Shown: one piece after another, positions 42,285-50,342 of the stretch
Position numbering within the stretch: the stretch's first letter is position 1
Layout: each line of letters opens with the position of its first letter
Origin: VRUE01 sp963698085
GTDB lineage: Bacteria; Actinomycetota; Thermoleophilia; Solirubrobacterales; 70-9
NCBI GenBank assembly: GCA_963698085.1
Contig: OY969122.1
Location: 1,178,001-1,242,000, forward strand
Reading direction: 5' to 3'
DNA: 64,000 bases
Translations under genes and position numbers: made by a program
Notes under the pieces: generated by a model
The model's database searches: none
Told to the model about the DNA's origin: nothing
What the model saw: the letters and a program-made list of their open reading frames with translations, nothing else

Positions 42285-43885
42285 CAGGTCTTGCGCGCGC
42301 CGGTTACTGCGTTCCACGCACGCGGTAAGGAAAAGTCGGCTGCCACGTGGAAGACTCCGGGTCCGTTTGCCCTAGCGAGGGTCCAGTCGCCGTGCCGGAC
42401 CAGGCAGCCTTGGCCGCGGGCTATTGACCAGTAGGGGGTGAAGGCGAAGCGGACTAGGAACTCGCCGGGGCGGGTTACGTCTAGGGCAAAGCCGTTGTGG
42501 CCTACCGAGCGGATGCTGGCGACGCCGGCACCGAGCGATTGCACCAGCGGGGCGGGGTTGTGCACCTCGTAGACGCGCCAGTGCTCGTCGCTCCAGCGCG
42601 GCTCTAGGTAGGACGGCGCACTGAGGATCAGGCGGCGCTCGGCGACCGAGGAGTAGTCGAGGGGGGCGTCGGGCAGCGCCACGTAGCGGATCGCGTTGTC
42701 GTGCAGCCAGGCGCGGTAGGCACGGTCGGTGAGCCGGCCCTCGTCGCGGTAGAAGATGTCGTCCCGCGTCGTGTCGAGCTGGCGCAACCAGCCGCGAGCG
42801 AGTTCGAAGTCCGGCGCAAGGTAGGCCGACTCCCAGTGGTTCGCGGTCGGCGGCACCTCGATCCGGGCGGCGTCGCCGCCGTGGTCGCGCAGCCAGGTCG
42901 CCACCGGGATGAAGTAGGCCGAGGCAGTCGAGGGGTCGCCGACAGAGCGGGCGATCTGGCTGACGCTGGCAGTCAGCTGCCAGTAGAGGCCGCCGGCCAT
43001 GAAGAGGATGAGAAACCAGACCGGCACGCGGGGGCGACGTGCCAGCACGACGGCAGCCAGCACCGGCCCACCGAAGAGGGCGCCGAGCCGAACAGCGTTG
43101 CCACCCATCGCATTTGGAATCAGCCAGATCGCCGTCGCCGCCAGCAGGTAGGCGAGCAGGACGCGACGCAACTGCCCCTCCTCGGCCCCAAGGCGGCGCG
43201 TGATGAAGAGGGCCGAGCCACACCAGAGCGGAATCGCGAGGTAGGAGGAGAAGGCGAAGGGGAACTCGCCGGCGCCGGGGAAGACCATGTTCGGGATCAG
43301 GGTCAACCCCAGGGCCAGGGCGGCAACCCAGACCGCCGCAAGGTCGGTGCGGCGGCGGCCGGCAAGCAGCACGCCGGCGAGGAAGACCGCGGCTACGGGG
43401 CTGGAAAGAGCGCAGGCGGTAGCTGCGGCAAATGCGAGGGGCGCCCGGCCCAGCTGCAGGCAGCGCAGGGCGGCGAGGCCGAAGGCGACCCCAAGGGCAA
43501 AGGTGAGCTGGCCGTCGGCGAGCAGCGTCACCACCCCAGCGGCGAACCAGAGCGTCGCCCAGCGCGCCGCCTCGCCCCAGCGGTCGCGCACGAGGCGGTC
43601 GAAGAAGTAAGAGGAGGCGACGACCGCCAGGGTCCCAACCAGGCGCGGGCCGAGCAGGGAGGCCAGAGGCGGGAAAAGGACGCTGTAGGTGAGCGTGTAG
43701 TGGCCGCCGTACCAGCTGCCGTTCCAGATGCCGAGGCCGCCGCGCTGGAAGAGCTCGGTGCGGAATACCTGCGCGGCAAGGTCGCCGACCGGCGGGTTCC
43801 AGGCAAGCATCGCGGCGGCGAGCGCGGCGCTGAGCGCCACGGCTGGGAGCCAGTCGGGTCTGAGGAGGAGCTTGGACCGGGCCAT
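42281..43885 (-). CDS. Large multi-TM membrane protein (glycosyltransferase-39-like layout)
   Basis: 534 residues from the ATG at 43885. About eleven hydrophobic segments in the first 340 residues, then a ~190-residue extracytoplasmic C-terminal domain (VPPTANHWESAYLAPDFELA, VALPDAPLDYSSVAERRLIL). The layout is that of GT-C/6-pyruvoyl-type membrane enzymes or polysaccharide-linked membrane proteins, but no catalytic Asp-Glu motif is clear. It is divergent from lipB with only 47 bases between. Confidence 0.7.
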   Translation of the reverse strand: MARSKLLLRPDWLPAVALSAALAAAMLAWNPPVGDLAAQVFRTELFQRGGLGIWNGSWYGGHYTLTYSVLFPPLASLLGPRLVGTLAVVASSYFFDRLVRDRWGEAARWATLWFAAGVVTLLADGQLTFALGVAFGLAALRCLQLGRAPLAFAAATACALSSPVAAVFLAGVLLAGRRRTDLAAVWVAALALGLTLIPNMVFPGAGEFPFAFSSYLAIPLWCGSALFITRRLGAEEGQLRRVLLAYLLAATAIWLIPNAMGGNAVRLGALFGGPVLAAVVLARRPRVPVWFLILFMAGGLYWQLTASVSQIARSVGDPSTASAYFIPVATWLRDHGGDAARIEVPPTANHWESAYLAPDFELARGWLRQLDTTRDDIFYRDEGRLTDRAYRAWLHDNAIRYVALPDAPLDYSSVAERRLILSAPSYLEPRWSDEHWRVYEVHNPAPLVQSLGAGVASIRSVGHNGFALDVTRPGEFLVRFAFTPYWSIARGQGCLVRHGDWTLARANGPGVFHVAADFSLPRAWNAVTGARKTC

Positions 43886-43932
43886 GGGGGGCAAGCCGAA
43901 GGATAGGACCGCGGCATGCGACGATTTCAAGA

Positions 43933-44709
43933 GTGAGCGAGGAAATCCTGGTTGTGCGCTGTGGGATGGTCCCATACGAGGAGGCGCTGGTCGCCCAGCG
44001 CTGGCTCGAGGGCGCGCGCCAGGAGGACGAGGTGCCGGACGTGCTGCTGCTGCTCGAGCACCCCCCCGTCTACACCCGCGGCCGCCGCTCCAGCGACGAG
44101 GAGCTGCCGATGCAGCGCGAGTGGTACGAGATGCAGGGGATCGAGGTCCACGAGACCGATCGCGGTGGCCGCGTCACCTACCACGGGCCGGGGCAGCTGG
44201 TCGCCTACCCGATCGTTTCGCTGAAGCCCTACGACGACGACGTCCACGAGTACGTGCGGCGGCTGGAGCGAGTGGCGATCGGGGCGCTGGGGGAGCACGG
44301 CGTGGCGGCAAAGACGATCGAGGGGCTGACCGGCGTCTGGACCGAGGGCGACCCCCCAAGCGGCGGCCGACGGGCCGATATGTCCACTCCGGCTCCACAT
44401 ATCGGCCCATCGGCGGAGGGAGAAGCGCGCAAGATCGGCTCGATCGGGGTGCACGTCAGCCGTGGCGTCACCACCCACGGGCTGGCGATCAACGTCAACA
44501 ACGACCTGCAGCCGTTCGAGTGGGTCGTCCCTTGCGGAATTGATAATTGCCGCGTCACCTCGCTCGGCCGCGAGCTGGGCGCCGAGCAGGACCTGGCTGC
44601 TTTCGCCGATACCGTCGCGGACCGCTACGGCGAGGTCTTCGAGCGGGCGCCCGTCGCCACTGAGCCGGCCACCCTCGGGCTCGACAACGCTAGGCTCGGG
44701 GTCGCATGA
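43933..44709 (+). CDS. lipB: Octanoyltransferase with a palindromic in-frame insert
   Basis: 258 residues from a GTG. LLLLEHPPVYTRGRRS, GGRVTYHGPGQLVAYPIV (catalytic-site region), then SIGVHVSRGVTTHGLAINVN and WVVPCGI with the active-site Cys. It transfers octanoate from ACP to the lipoyl domains of E2. Between GVWTEG and RKIGSIGVH, where other LipB proteins have a few residues, there are about 25 extra residues (PPSGGRRADMSTPAPHIGPS) encoded by a palindrome. The stop overlaps the lipA start. Confidence 0.93.
   Translation: MSEEILVVRCGMVPYEEALVAQRWLEGARQEDEVPDVLLLLEHPPVYTRGRRSSDEELPMQREWYEMQGIEVHETDRGGRVTYHGPGQLVAYPIVSLKPYDDDVHEYVRRLERVAIGALGEHGVAAKTIEGLTGVWTEGDPPSGGRRADMSTPAPHIGPSAEGEARKIGSIGVHVSRGVTTHGLAINVNNDLQPFEWVVPCGIDNCRVTSLGRELGAEQDLAAFADTVADRYGEVFERAPVATEPATLGLDNARLGVA
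44367..44413. repeat. Palindromic element E, in frame inside lipB
   Basis: 17-base arms, CCGACGGGCCGATATGT and ACATATCGGCCCATCGG, one G-T type mismatch, 13-base loop. It lies at the site of extra residues in LipB. The low-GC ATATGT/ACATAT core is unusual for this coding region, which supports insertion rather than chance. Confidence 0.8.
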
Positions 44710-45677
44710 GCGACCCGATTGCAGAGGCGGCCGAGCGCGTCCACGTCACCCGCTCGCGCGCCAAGCCCGGCGGGACCGCGGCCGACGGCGAGGGCGCCGT
44801 CCCCTTCCGCCGCGCCCGCAAGCCGCCCTGGCTGAAGGTGCCGGCGCCGGGCGGGCCGACCTACCGCCGGCTCAAGGCCGAAATCGGCAGCGAGGGCCTG
44901 CACACGGTCTGCGAGGAGGCCAACTGCCCCAACGTCGGCGAGTGCTGGGAGCGCGGCACGGCGACCTTCATGATCCTCGGCGACGTCTGCACCCGCCGCT
45001 GCGGCTTCTGCAACGTGAAGACGGGGGTGCCGAGCTGGAACGATCCGCTCGAGCCGCTGCGCGTCGCCAACCAGGTCAAGCGGATGGGGCTGCGTCACGC
45101 CGTCGTTACCTCGGTAGACCGCGACGACCTGCCCGACTACGGCGCGAGCGCCTTCGTCGGCACGATCCGCTCGATCCGTATGCAAGCGCCGGGCTGCAAG
45201 GTCGAGGTGCTGACGCCCGACTTCCGCGGCCAGGAGATGCCGCTGGCGAAGGTGATCCACGAGCGGCCTGACGTCTTCAACCACAACGTCGAGACCGTGC
45301 CGCGGCTCTACCCGAAGGCACGGCGCGGCTCCAAGTTCCTGCGCTCGGCGCGAGTGCTGCGGATGGCGAAGGAGATGGGCGGTGCCGAGGTCGTGACCAA
45401 GTCGGGGCTGATGGTCGGGCTCGGTGAGTCCTTCGATGAGATGGTCGAGACCTTCGGCCTACTGCGTGAGCACAAGGTCCAGGTGCTGACCGTGGGCCAG
45501 TATCTGCGCCCAACCGAGAACCACCTGCCGGTCGAGCGCTACTGGCACCCGGACGAGTTCGCGGCGCTGGAGCGGGAGGCCTACACGATGGGCTTCGAGT
45601 CGGTCGCCTCCGGCCCGCTGGTCCGCTCCAGCTACCACGCCGACCAGAACCTGCCGGCAGCGGTCGCCACCGGCTGA
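44706..45677 (+). CDS. lipA: Lipoyl synthase
   Basis: 323 residues; ATG overlaps the lipB stop. Radical-SAM cluster motif CTRRCGFCNVKTG and the auxiliary cluster CEEANCPNVGECWERGTATF, both complete. It inserts two sulfurs into the octanoyl group placed by LipB on PdhC, completing the lipoyl cofactor for the adjacent dehydrogenase. The stop codon lies in the terminator stem. Confidence 0.97.
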   Translation: MSDPIAEAAERVHVTRSRAKPGGTAADGEGAVPFRRARKPPWLKVPAPGGPTYRRLKAEIGSEGLHTVCEEANCPNVGECWERGTATFMILGDVCTRRCGFCNVKTGVPSWNDPLEPLRVANQVKRMGLRHAVVTSVDRDDLPDYGASAFVGTIRSIRMQAPGCKVEVLTPDFRGQEMPLAKVIHERPDVFNHNVETVPRLYPKARRGSKFLRSARVLRMAKEMGGAEVVTKSGLMVGLGESFDEMVETFGLLREHKVQVLTVGQYLRPTENHLPVERYWHPDEFAALEREAYTMGFESVASGPLVRSSYHADQNLPAAVATG

Positions 45678-45699
45678 CCCGGGTCGCGGGGTCAGCCGG
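45670..45699. terminator. Bidirectional hairpin at the lipA end
   Basis: 11-base perfect arms CCGGCTGACCC/GGGTCAGCCGG containing the lipA TGA, between the convergent lipA and SRPBCC genes. No T-run. Confidence 0.65.
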
Positions 45700-45713
45700 G
45701 TGGAGTGGTCGCG

Positions 45714-46205
45714 CTAGGCGGCGAGCAGCTCGTCGAGCCGCTCGAAGGACTCGTTCATGCCCTTCTCCATGCCGGCGGAGAGCATGCCGTCGCGTTCCTC
45801 GTTCGTGTGGAAGATGACGTCGCTCGTGACCTTCGTGCGGCCGTCGCCGAGATCCTCGAAGACCGCCGTTTCCACGCTGACGTGGCCGGGCATTCCCTCG
45901 AATTCGAACGTCTGCGCGAGCCGCTCGGGCGGAGCGACCTCGCGGAAGACACCGCGGAAGCCGACCTCGCTGCCGTTGGAGTCTTGACTGACGAAGCGCC
46001 AGGTCCCGCCGGGGCGGACGTCCATCTGATCGACAACCGTGGTGGTGCCGTGCGGGCCCCACCACTGCGGGATCAGCTCCGGGTCAGTGAAAGCCGCGAA
46101 GACCCGCTCACGGGGCGCATTGAAGACCCGCTCGATGTGGATCTCCCGCTCCGCTGGGGTCGTCACGGTCGAGGTGTTGGACGTGCTCTGTTGGTTATCG
46201 GTCAT
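45714..46205 (-). CDS. SRPBCC/AHSA1-family protein
   Basis: 163 residues. RVFNAPRERVFAAFTDPELI, QWWGPHGTTTVVDQMDVRPG and GVFREVAPPERLAQTFEFEG are typical of the activator-of-Hsp90 homology / START-like group that binds hydrophobic ligands. It overlaps the ArsR-type gene by 11 bases. ArsR-SRPBCC pairs are very common; the ligand is unknown. Confidence 0.9.
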   Translation of the reverse strand: MTDNQQSTSNTSTVTTPAEREIHIERVFNAPRERVFAAFTDPELIPQWWGPHGTTTVVDQMDVRPGGTWRFVSQDSNGSEVGFRGVFREVAPPERLAQTFEFEGMPGHVSVETAVFEDLGDGRTKVTSDVIFHTNEERDGMLSAGMEKGMNESFERLDELLAA

Positions 46206-46539
46206 CGCCGATCTCCTTTCGGTTTTCGAGGAGCTCGCCGAGCCGGTCGAAGCGTTCCTCCAGCGTGCGCCGGTAGGCGTCGATCCACTCGGCGGCGTCC
46301 TCGAGCTTTCTCGGGCCGAGGCTGCAGCGCCGCACCCGGCCGACCTTCTCGGTCGTGACGAGCTCTGCCTCCTCCAGTACCCGAACGTGCTTCTTCATTC
46401 CCGTCAGCGACATCTCGAACGGCTCCGCCAGCTCGGTGATCGTGGCGCTACCCCCGCCGAGCCGCTCGAGGATCTCCCTGCGAGTGGGGTCGGCGATGGC
46501 GGCGAGGGTCTGGTCGAGTTGAAGCTGATACTGAACCAT
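46195..46539 (-). CDS. ArsR-family winged-helix repressor
   Basis: 114 residues. LDQTLAAIADPTRREILERL, then helix-turn-helix ATITELAEPFEMSLTGMKKH and LVTTEKVGRVRRCSLGPRKL, the standard ArsR layout without a metal-binding Cys box. It probably represses itself and the SRPBCC gene. Its start codon is inside a 24-base perfect palindrome. Confidence 0.92.
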   Translation of the reverse strand: MVQYQLQLDQTLAAIADPTRREILERLGGGSATITELAEPFEMSLTGMKKHVRVLEEAELVTTEKVGRVRRCSLGPRKLEDAAEWIDAYRRTLEERFDRLGELLENRKEIGDDR

Positions 46540-46551
46540 ATGGTTCAGTAT
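46528..46551. promoter_or_regulatory. 24-base perfect palindrome over the ArsR start (operator)
   Basis: Half-site ATACTGAACCAT followed directly by its complement; the ATG of the ArsR gene (46537-46539) lies in it. Best explained as the repressor's own operator; transcription would have to start at or very near the start codon. Confidence 0.8.
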
Positions 46552-46674
46552 AGCAGTATGCGAGAAGGCCGCTCGGAGGATCGAAGGCCGGGTCGGTCAG
46601 CAGCCGCCAGCCACCGACCCTCGATCAGGACGGTGGGACCGCCGATATGGGTGAGCTTTGCCTCGGTAAGAAGA

Positions 46675-46747
46675 TGGAGCCAGCCGGGCTCGAACCGGCG
46701 ACCTCCGCCTTGCAAAGGCGGCGCTCTTCCAGCTGAGCTATGGCCCC
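46675..46747 (-). tRNA. tRNA-Ala(TGC)
   Basis: Full cloverleaf on the minus strand: acceptor GGGGCCA/TGGCTCC, anticodon loop TTTGCAA, T loop TTCGAGC, discriminator A. No encoded CCA. Confidence 0.97.
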
Positions 46748-46769
46748 TCCCCAGAAAGTCTAGGGGCGC

Positions 46770-47546
46770 TCAGCGGATTACGGCGCGTTTGTAGCGGTTG
46801 ACCGAGAGGGCGGCGAAGACGGCGGCGATGCCGATCGACCAGAGGACGGCTCCCCAGATCGTGTTGCCGGCGGGGGCGCCGAGCCAGAGAGCGCGCATCG
46901 CGTCGACCGTAAGCGTGAAGGGATTGACTTCGGCGAAGGACTGCAGCGCGGCCGGCATCGAGTCGACCGGGACGAAGGCCGAGGAGATGAAGGTGAGTGG
47001 GAAGATGATCAGGAAGCCGAACGCCTGCGAGGACTCCGGCGAGGACGAGACCAGCCCGACGAAGGCGAAGACCCAGGAGAAGGCGTAGCCGAAGAGCAGC
47101 ATCAGTCCGATCCCGGCGATGACGTCGATGGCCGGCGCGTCGAAGGAGAAGCCGGCGATCATGCCGACGATGACCATGATCGCCAGTGACAAGGTGTTGG
47201 TGCCGATGTCGGCGAGGGTGCGACCGGCGAGCACCGCGCCGCGGGACATCGGCAGCGAGCGGAAGCGGTCGACCAGCCCTTTCTTCAGGTCCTCGGAGAG
47301 ACCGAGCGCGGTGACGAAGCCGCCGAAGGCCATCGTCTGCACGACGATCCCGGGGATCAGGAAGTCGACGTAGCTGTAGCCCGGCGTGCTGATCGCGCCG
47401 CCGAAGACGTAGACGAAGAGCAGCACGAACATGATCGGCTGCACGGTGAAGGAGACCAGCAGGTCGGGCGCGCGCTGGATTCGCTTGAAGCTGCGCTTGG
47501 CCAGCACGACCGTGTCGGAGACGCTGTCGCGGATGCCCATCCTCAC
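46770..47546 (-). CDS. ABC-2 type (DrrB-like) transporter permease
   Basis: 258 residues with six hydrophobic segments. The cytoplasmic-loop signature LSEDLKKGLVDRFRSLPMSR and the late motif VNPFTLTVDAMRALWLG are characteristic of DrrB/daunorubicin-resistance permeases. It overlaps the ATPase gene by four bases. The substrate could be a drug, lipid or glycoconjugate. Confidence 0.92.
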   Translation of the reverse strand: MRMGIRDSVSDTVVLAKRSFKRIQRAPDLLVSFTVQPIMFVLLFVYVFGGAISTPGYSYVDFLIPGIVVQTMAFGGFVTALGLSEDLKKGLVDRFRSLPMSRGAVLAGRTLADIGTNTLSLAIMVIVGMIAGFSFDAPAIDVIAGIGLMLLFGYAFSWVFAFVGLVSSSPESSQAFGFLIIFPLTFISSAFVPVDSMPAALQSFAEVNPFTLTVDAMRALWLGAPAGNTIWGAVLWSIGIAAVFAALSVNRYKRAVIR

Positions 47547-48526
47547 CTCACCTCACCGTCCGGCTGGCCGTCTTCCTCTGCCTCGCTGGCCGCGCGCCCG
47601 GTCAGGCCGAGGAAGACGTCGTCGAGGGTCGGGCGGTGCATCGCCACGTCATCGATCCCAATCCCGGCCTCGTCGAGCCGGCGCACCGCGGCGGCGATCG
47701 TCCCCTGGCGCTTCTCGACCGGGTAACAGAGGGTCCCGCCCGGCAAGACGCTGGGCGGCTCGGCGACGATCGACCCGAGAGCGACCGTCGCGGCCTCGGC
47801 CTGGTTGCCGTCCTCCAGGGTCAGGTCGAGGCGCTCGCCGCCGAAGCGGTCCTTGAGCTCGTCGGAGGTTCCCTCGGCGAGCATGCGGCCGCGGTCGATG
47901 ACGGCGATGCGATCGGCGAGCCGGTCGGCCTCGTCGAGGTATTGGGTGGTGAGCAGGACGGTGGTGCCCTTCGCCACCCGGTCTTCGATCATCTCCCAGA
48001 GGTCGAGACGGCTGCGCGGGTCGAGGCCGGTAGTCGGCTCGTCGAGGAAGAGGACAGGCGGGCGGGCGACCAGGGCGGCGGCGAGGTCGAGGCGGCGGCG
48101 CATCCCGCCCGAGTAGGTGCGAACGAGGCGGTCGGCGGCGTCGCTGAGACCAAAGCGCTCCAGCAGCTGGGCGGCGCGAGCCTGCGGCTCGCCCTTCGGC
48201 AGGTGATAGAGGCGGCCGACCATCTCCAGGTTCTCGGCGCCGGTGAGGTTTTCGTCGACCGCGGCGTACTGGCCGGCGAGGCCGATCTTCGCCCGCAGCG
48301 CCGCGGCATCGCGATCGACGTCGAGGCCGGCGACGCGGGCGCTACCGCCGTCTGCCTTCAGCAGGGTGGAGAGGATGCGGACGGCGGTCGTCTTGCCGGC
48401 ACCGTTGGGCCCGAGCAGGCCCAGCACGCTGCCGGTGGGGGCGCGCAGATCGACCCCTTCGAGGGCACGCACCTTGCCGTAGGACTTGCAGAGGCCGCTG
48501 GCCTCGATCGCCGCGTCTGAAGGCAT
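47543..48526 (-). CDS. ABC-2 type (DrrA-like) transporter ATPase
   Basis: 327 residues. Walker A GPNGAGKTTAV, signature YSGGMRRRLDLAAAL, Walker B PPVLFLDEPTTGLDP, H-loop replaced by Gln (LLTTQYLDEAD), as usual for DrrA. The C-terminal ~90-residue domain ends in HRPTLDDVFLGLTG, also typical. Forms an exporter with the downstream permease. Confidence 0.95.
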   Translation of the reverse strand: MPSDAAIEASGLCKSYGKVRALEGVDLRAPTGSVLGLLGPNGAGKTTAVRILSTLLKADGGSARVAGLDVDRDAAALRAKIGLAGQYAAVDENLTGAENLEMVGRLYHLPKGEPQARAAQLLERFGLSDAADRLVRTYSGGMRRRLDLAAALVARPPVLFLDEPTTGLDPRSRLDLWEMIEDRVAKGTTVLLTTQYLDEADRLADRIAVIDRGRMLAEGTSDELKDRFGGERLDLTLEDGNQAEAATVALGSIVAEPPSVLPGGTLCYPVEKRQGTIAAAVRRLDEAGIGIDDVAMHRPTLDDVFLGLTGRAASEAEEDGQPDGEVR

Positions 48527-48558
48527 CGGCGGAATCTATACCCGCCGATCAGTCGACT

Positions 48559-49398
48559 TCAGTCGTCGAAGTCGAAGTCCTTAGGGGGTTTCTGCTCGAA
48601 CCAGAGCCGGTCGTCCTCGGGGGCCTCCTCGAGAAAGTCCGGGGTCTCCTCGAGCACGTCCTCCTCCTGGCGCGCGGCCGGGGGCTCCTCCGCTTCGGCC
48701 TCGGGCTCTGCAGTTGCCTCCGGCTCGGGCTCGTCGTCCACCTCGGGCTCTTCCTCGAACACCGAACGCTCCTCCTCGACGTCGCTCGGTGCCTCCAGCG
48801 CCTGGTCAAGCTCGTCGGAGAGTCGCTTCTCGTCCCAGAAGTCGTCGTCCTCCTCGTACTCCTCGTCGTCGGTCTCGACACCGGCGCCGGTGTCGGCCAC
48901 GCTATCGCCCTCGTCGAGCCCGGCGAGCGGATCGACCGGCGCCAGGCGCGGCTCTTCCATCTCCCCCTCGAGCAGGTCCTCCTCAGAGGGGGCCAGGGCC
49001 TGCGAGGAAGCGAGCTCCTCCTCGACGTCGTACATCTCGGTCGGCTGCTCGGCGATCGCCTCGCGCTCCTCGGTCGTGGGGCCACTCGGAGAGACCGACT
49101 CGGGGGGCGCTTCTGCCTCCGGCACCGCCTCGTGTTCCATCGCCGGCGATTCCTTCTCGGCTGGCTCCTCCTCGGGCGCGGGGCCGCTCTGCTCTGGCTC
49201 AGCGGGCTGCGCCAGATCCGGCTGCGCCATGAACTCCGTGGGCGCCTCGGCAAGCGAGTCTGGCGCCGATCCCTCAGCTCCAGGCCGCTCGGTAGCGCCG
49301 AACGCCTCGTTCTCGAGCTGTTTCAGCTCAGAGTCGTCGGCGCCGTGCTGGCGCTTCAGCTCCAGGTGCTCTTTGATCGCGTCGTCGAGAATGCCCAT
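48559..49398 (-). CDS. Highly acidic, disordered protein
   Basis: 279 residues, dominated by Glu, Asp, Pro and Ala. Only the first ~35 residues (GILDDAIKEHLELKRQHGAD) look folded, as a helix; the C-terminus ends in DFDFDD. Such proteins occur in Thermoleophilia-type genomes near division and tRNA loci, but I know no function. Confidence 0.7.
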   Translation of the reverse strand: MGILDDAIKEHLELKRQHGADDSELKQLENEAFGATERPGAEGSAPDSLAEAPTEFMAQPDLAQPAEPEQSGPAPEEEPAEKESPAMEHEAVPEAEAPPESVSPSGPTTEEREAIAEQPTEMYDVEEELASSQALAPSEEDLLEGEMEEPRLAPVDPLAGLDEGDSVADTGAGVETDDEEYEEDDDFWDEKRLSDELDQALEAPSDVEEERSVFEEEPEVDDEPEPEATAEPEAEAEEPPAARQEEDVLEETPDFLEEAPEDDRLWFEQKPPKDFDFDD

Positions 49399-49481
49399 GC
49401 AGATCCCTGGGGAACCTAAAGACTATGCGGTTATCCTTGCGCTTGCGAGGCGTTTGGGACGATCCTCCCAACCCCGCACGC

Positions 49482-49554
49482 GGGGCTATAGCTCAGTTGG
49501 AAGAGCGCCTGGATCGCACCCAGGAGGTCGCCGGTTCGAGTCCGGCTAGCTCCA
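49482..49554 (+). tRNA. tRNA-Ala(CGC)
   Basis: Cloverleaf with acceptor GGGGCTA/TAGCTCC, anticodon loop ATCGCAC, T loop TTCGAGT, discriminator A. Its 3' end is duplicated at 57411-57437. Confidence 0.96.
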
Positions 49555-49556
49555 TC
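49530..49556 (+). repeat. Left attachment-like repeat (tRNA-Ala 3' end)
   Basis: These 27 bases, the T arm and acceptor end plus two bases beyond the tRNA, are identical to 57411-57437 in the same orientation. Direct repeats of a tRNA 3' end mark the ends of elements inserted by site-specific recombinases. Confidence 0.75.
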
Positions 49557-50325
49557 ACTTGCTTGCTCGGTGATCAGCCGTGAAGGGCTCAAGCCACTCC
49601 TTTGGAACGAAGCCCGCCGGAATTCCCGTGGGGTAGTTGGGCATCAGTTCGGTGGCGAAGCGCGCCGCCTTGCGGCCGTCCAGCACCGGCGCCAGGTCCT
49701 CGAAAGTCATCAGCAACCGGACCGAGGTTCCGATCTGGAAGTCGGCGACGTTGCGCTGCTTGCCGCCGATCGTCCCCTCGTCGAGCAGCTCCTCGACGTG
49801 GTCGAGCTGGGCAGGCAGCATCTCGACCGTCCTCCTCACGCCCTTGGTGTCGTTGGCTCCGACCTTGTGTGCGAAGTACCAGGCAACTGGCCAGCCAACC
49901 GAGCCGACCAGGCGCGCCGCCGGCACGCCGGCCTCACGGGCCAGCTTGATGCGCAGCTCTGGCCGCCGGACGTTAATCCAGCCGCCCAACCGCCGCGGAG
50001 CCAGCTGCAGGACTTTGTCGCCCCAGCGCTCAGCCTCCTGGACCCGGAGCCGCTCCTGCGGGTCGGCGGGGAACAGTGGCGGCTCGGGTTGTGCCTCCTC
50101 GAGCACGCGGGCGATCGCGCGCGAGCCCTGGGTGCGGCGCCCGTCCAGCCTCAAGGCGGGCACCGTACCGTGGCGGAAGCCAAGTGGCCGCAACAAAGCG
50201 GCGTGAGTGCCCGGCACCAGGTTGACCACCTTGTGCTTGATTCCCTTGTACTCCAGCATCAAGCGCGCGGCGTGTGCAGAGTGTGAGCTGTGCACTGCGT
50301 AGAGCGTCGCCGACACGCATAGCAC
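49555..50325 (-). CDS. Glutathione S-transferase-like protein
   Basis: 256 residues from a GTG at 50325; another GTG nine bases in is possible. Thioredoxin-fold N-domain (ATLYAVHSSHSAHAARLMLE, FRHGTVPALRLDGRRTQGSR) and an all-helical C-domain (GGKQRNVADFQIGTSVRLLM). No catalytic Cys or Ser is evident at the usual place. The first gene after the tRNA; its stop lies one base into the tRNA-Ala repeat. Confidence 0.8.
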   Translation of the reverse strand: MLCVSATLYAVHSSHSAHAARLMLEYKGIKHKVVNLVPGTHAALLRPLGFRHGTVPALRLDGRRTQGSRAIARVLEEAQPEPPLFPADPQERLRVQEAERWGDKVLQLAPRRLGGWINVRRPELRIKLAREAGVPAARLVGSVGWPVAWYFAHKVGANDTKGVRRTVEMLPAQLDHVEELLDEGTIGGKQRNVADFQIGTSVRLLMTFEDLAPVLDGRKAARFATELMPNYPTGIPAGFVPKEWLEPFTADHRASK

Positions 50326-50342
50326 CTTACGAGCGCCGTCCG

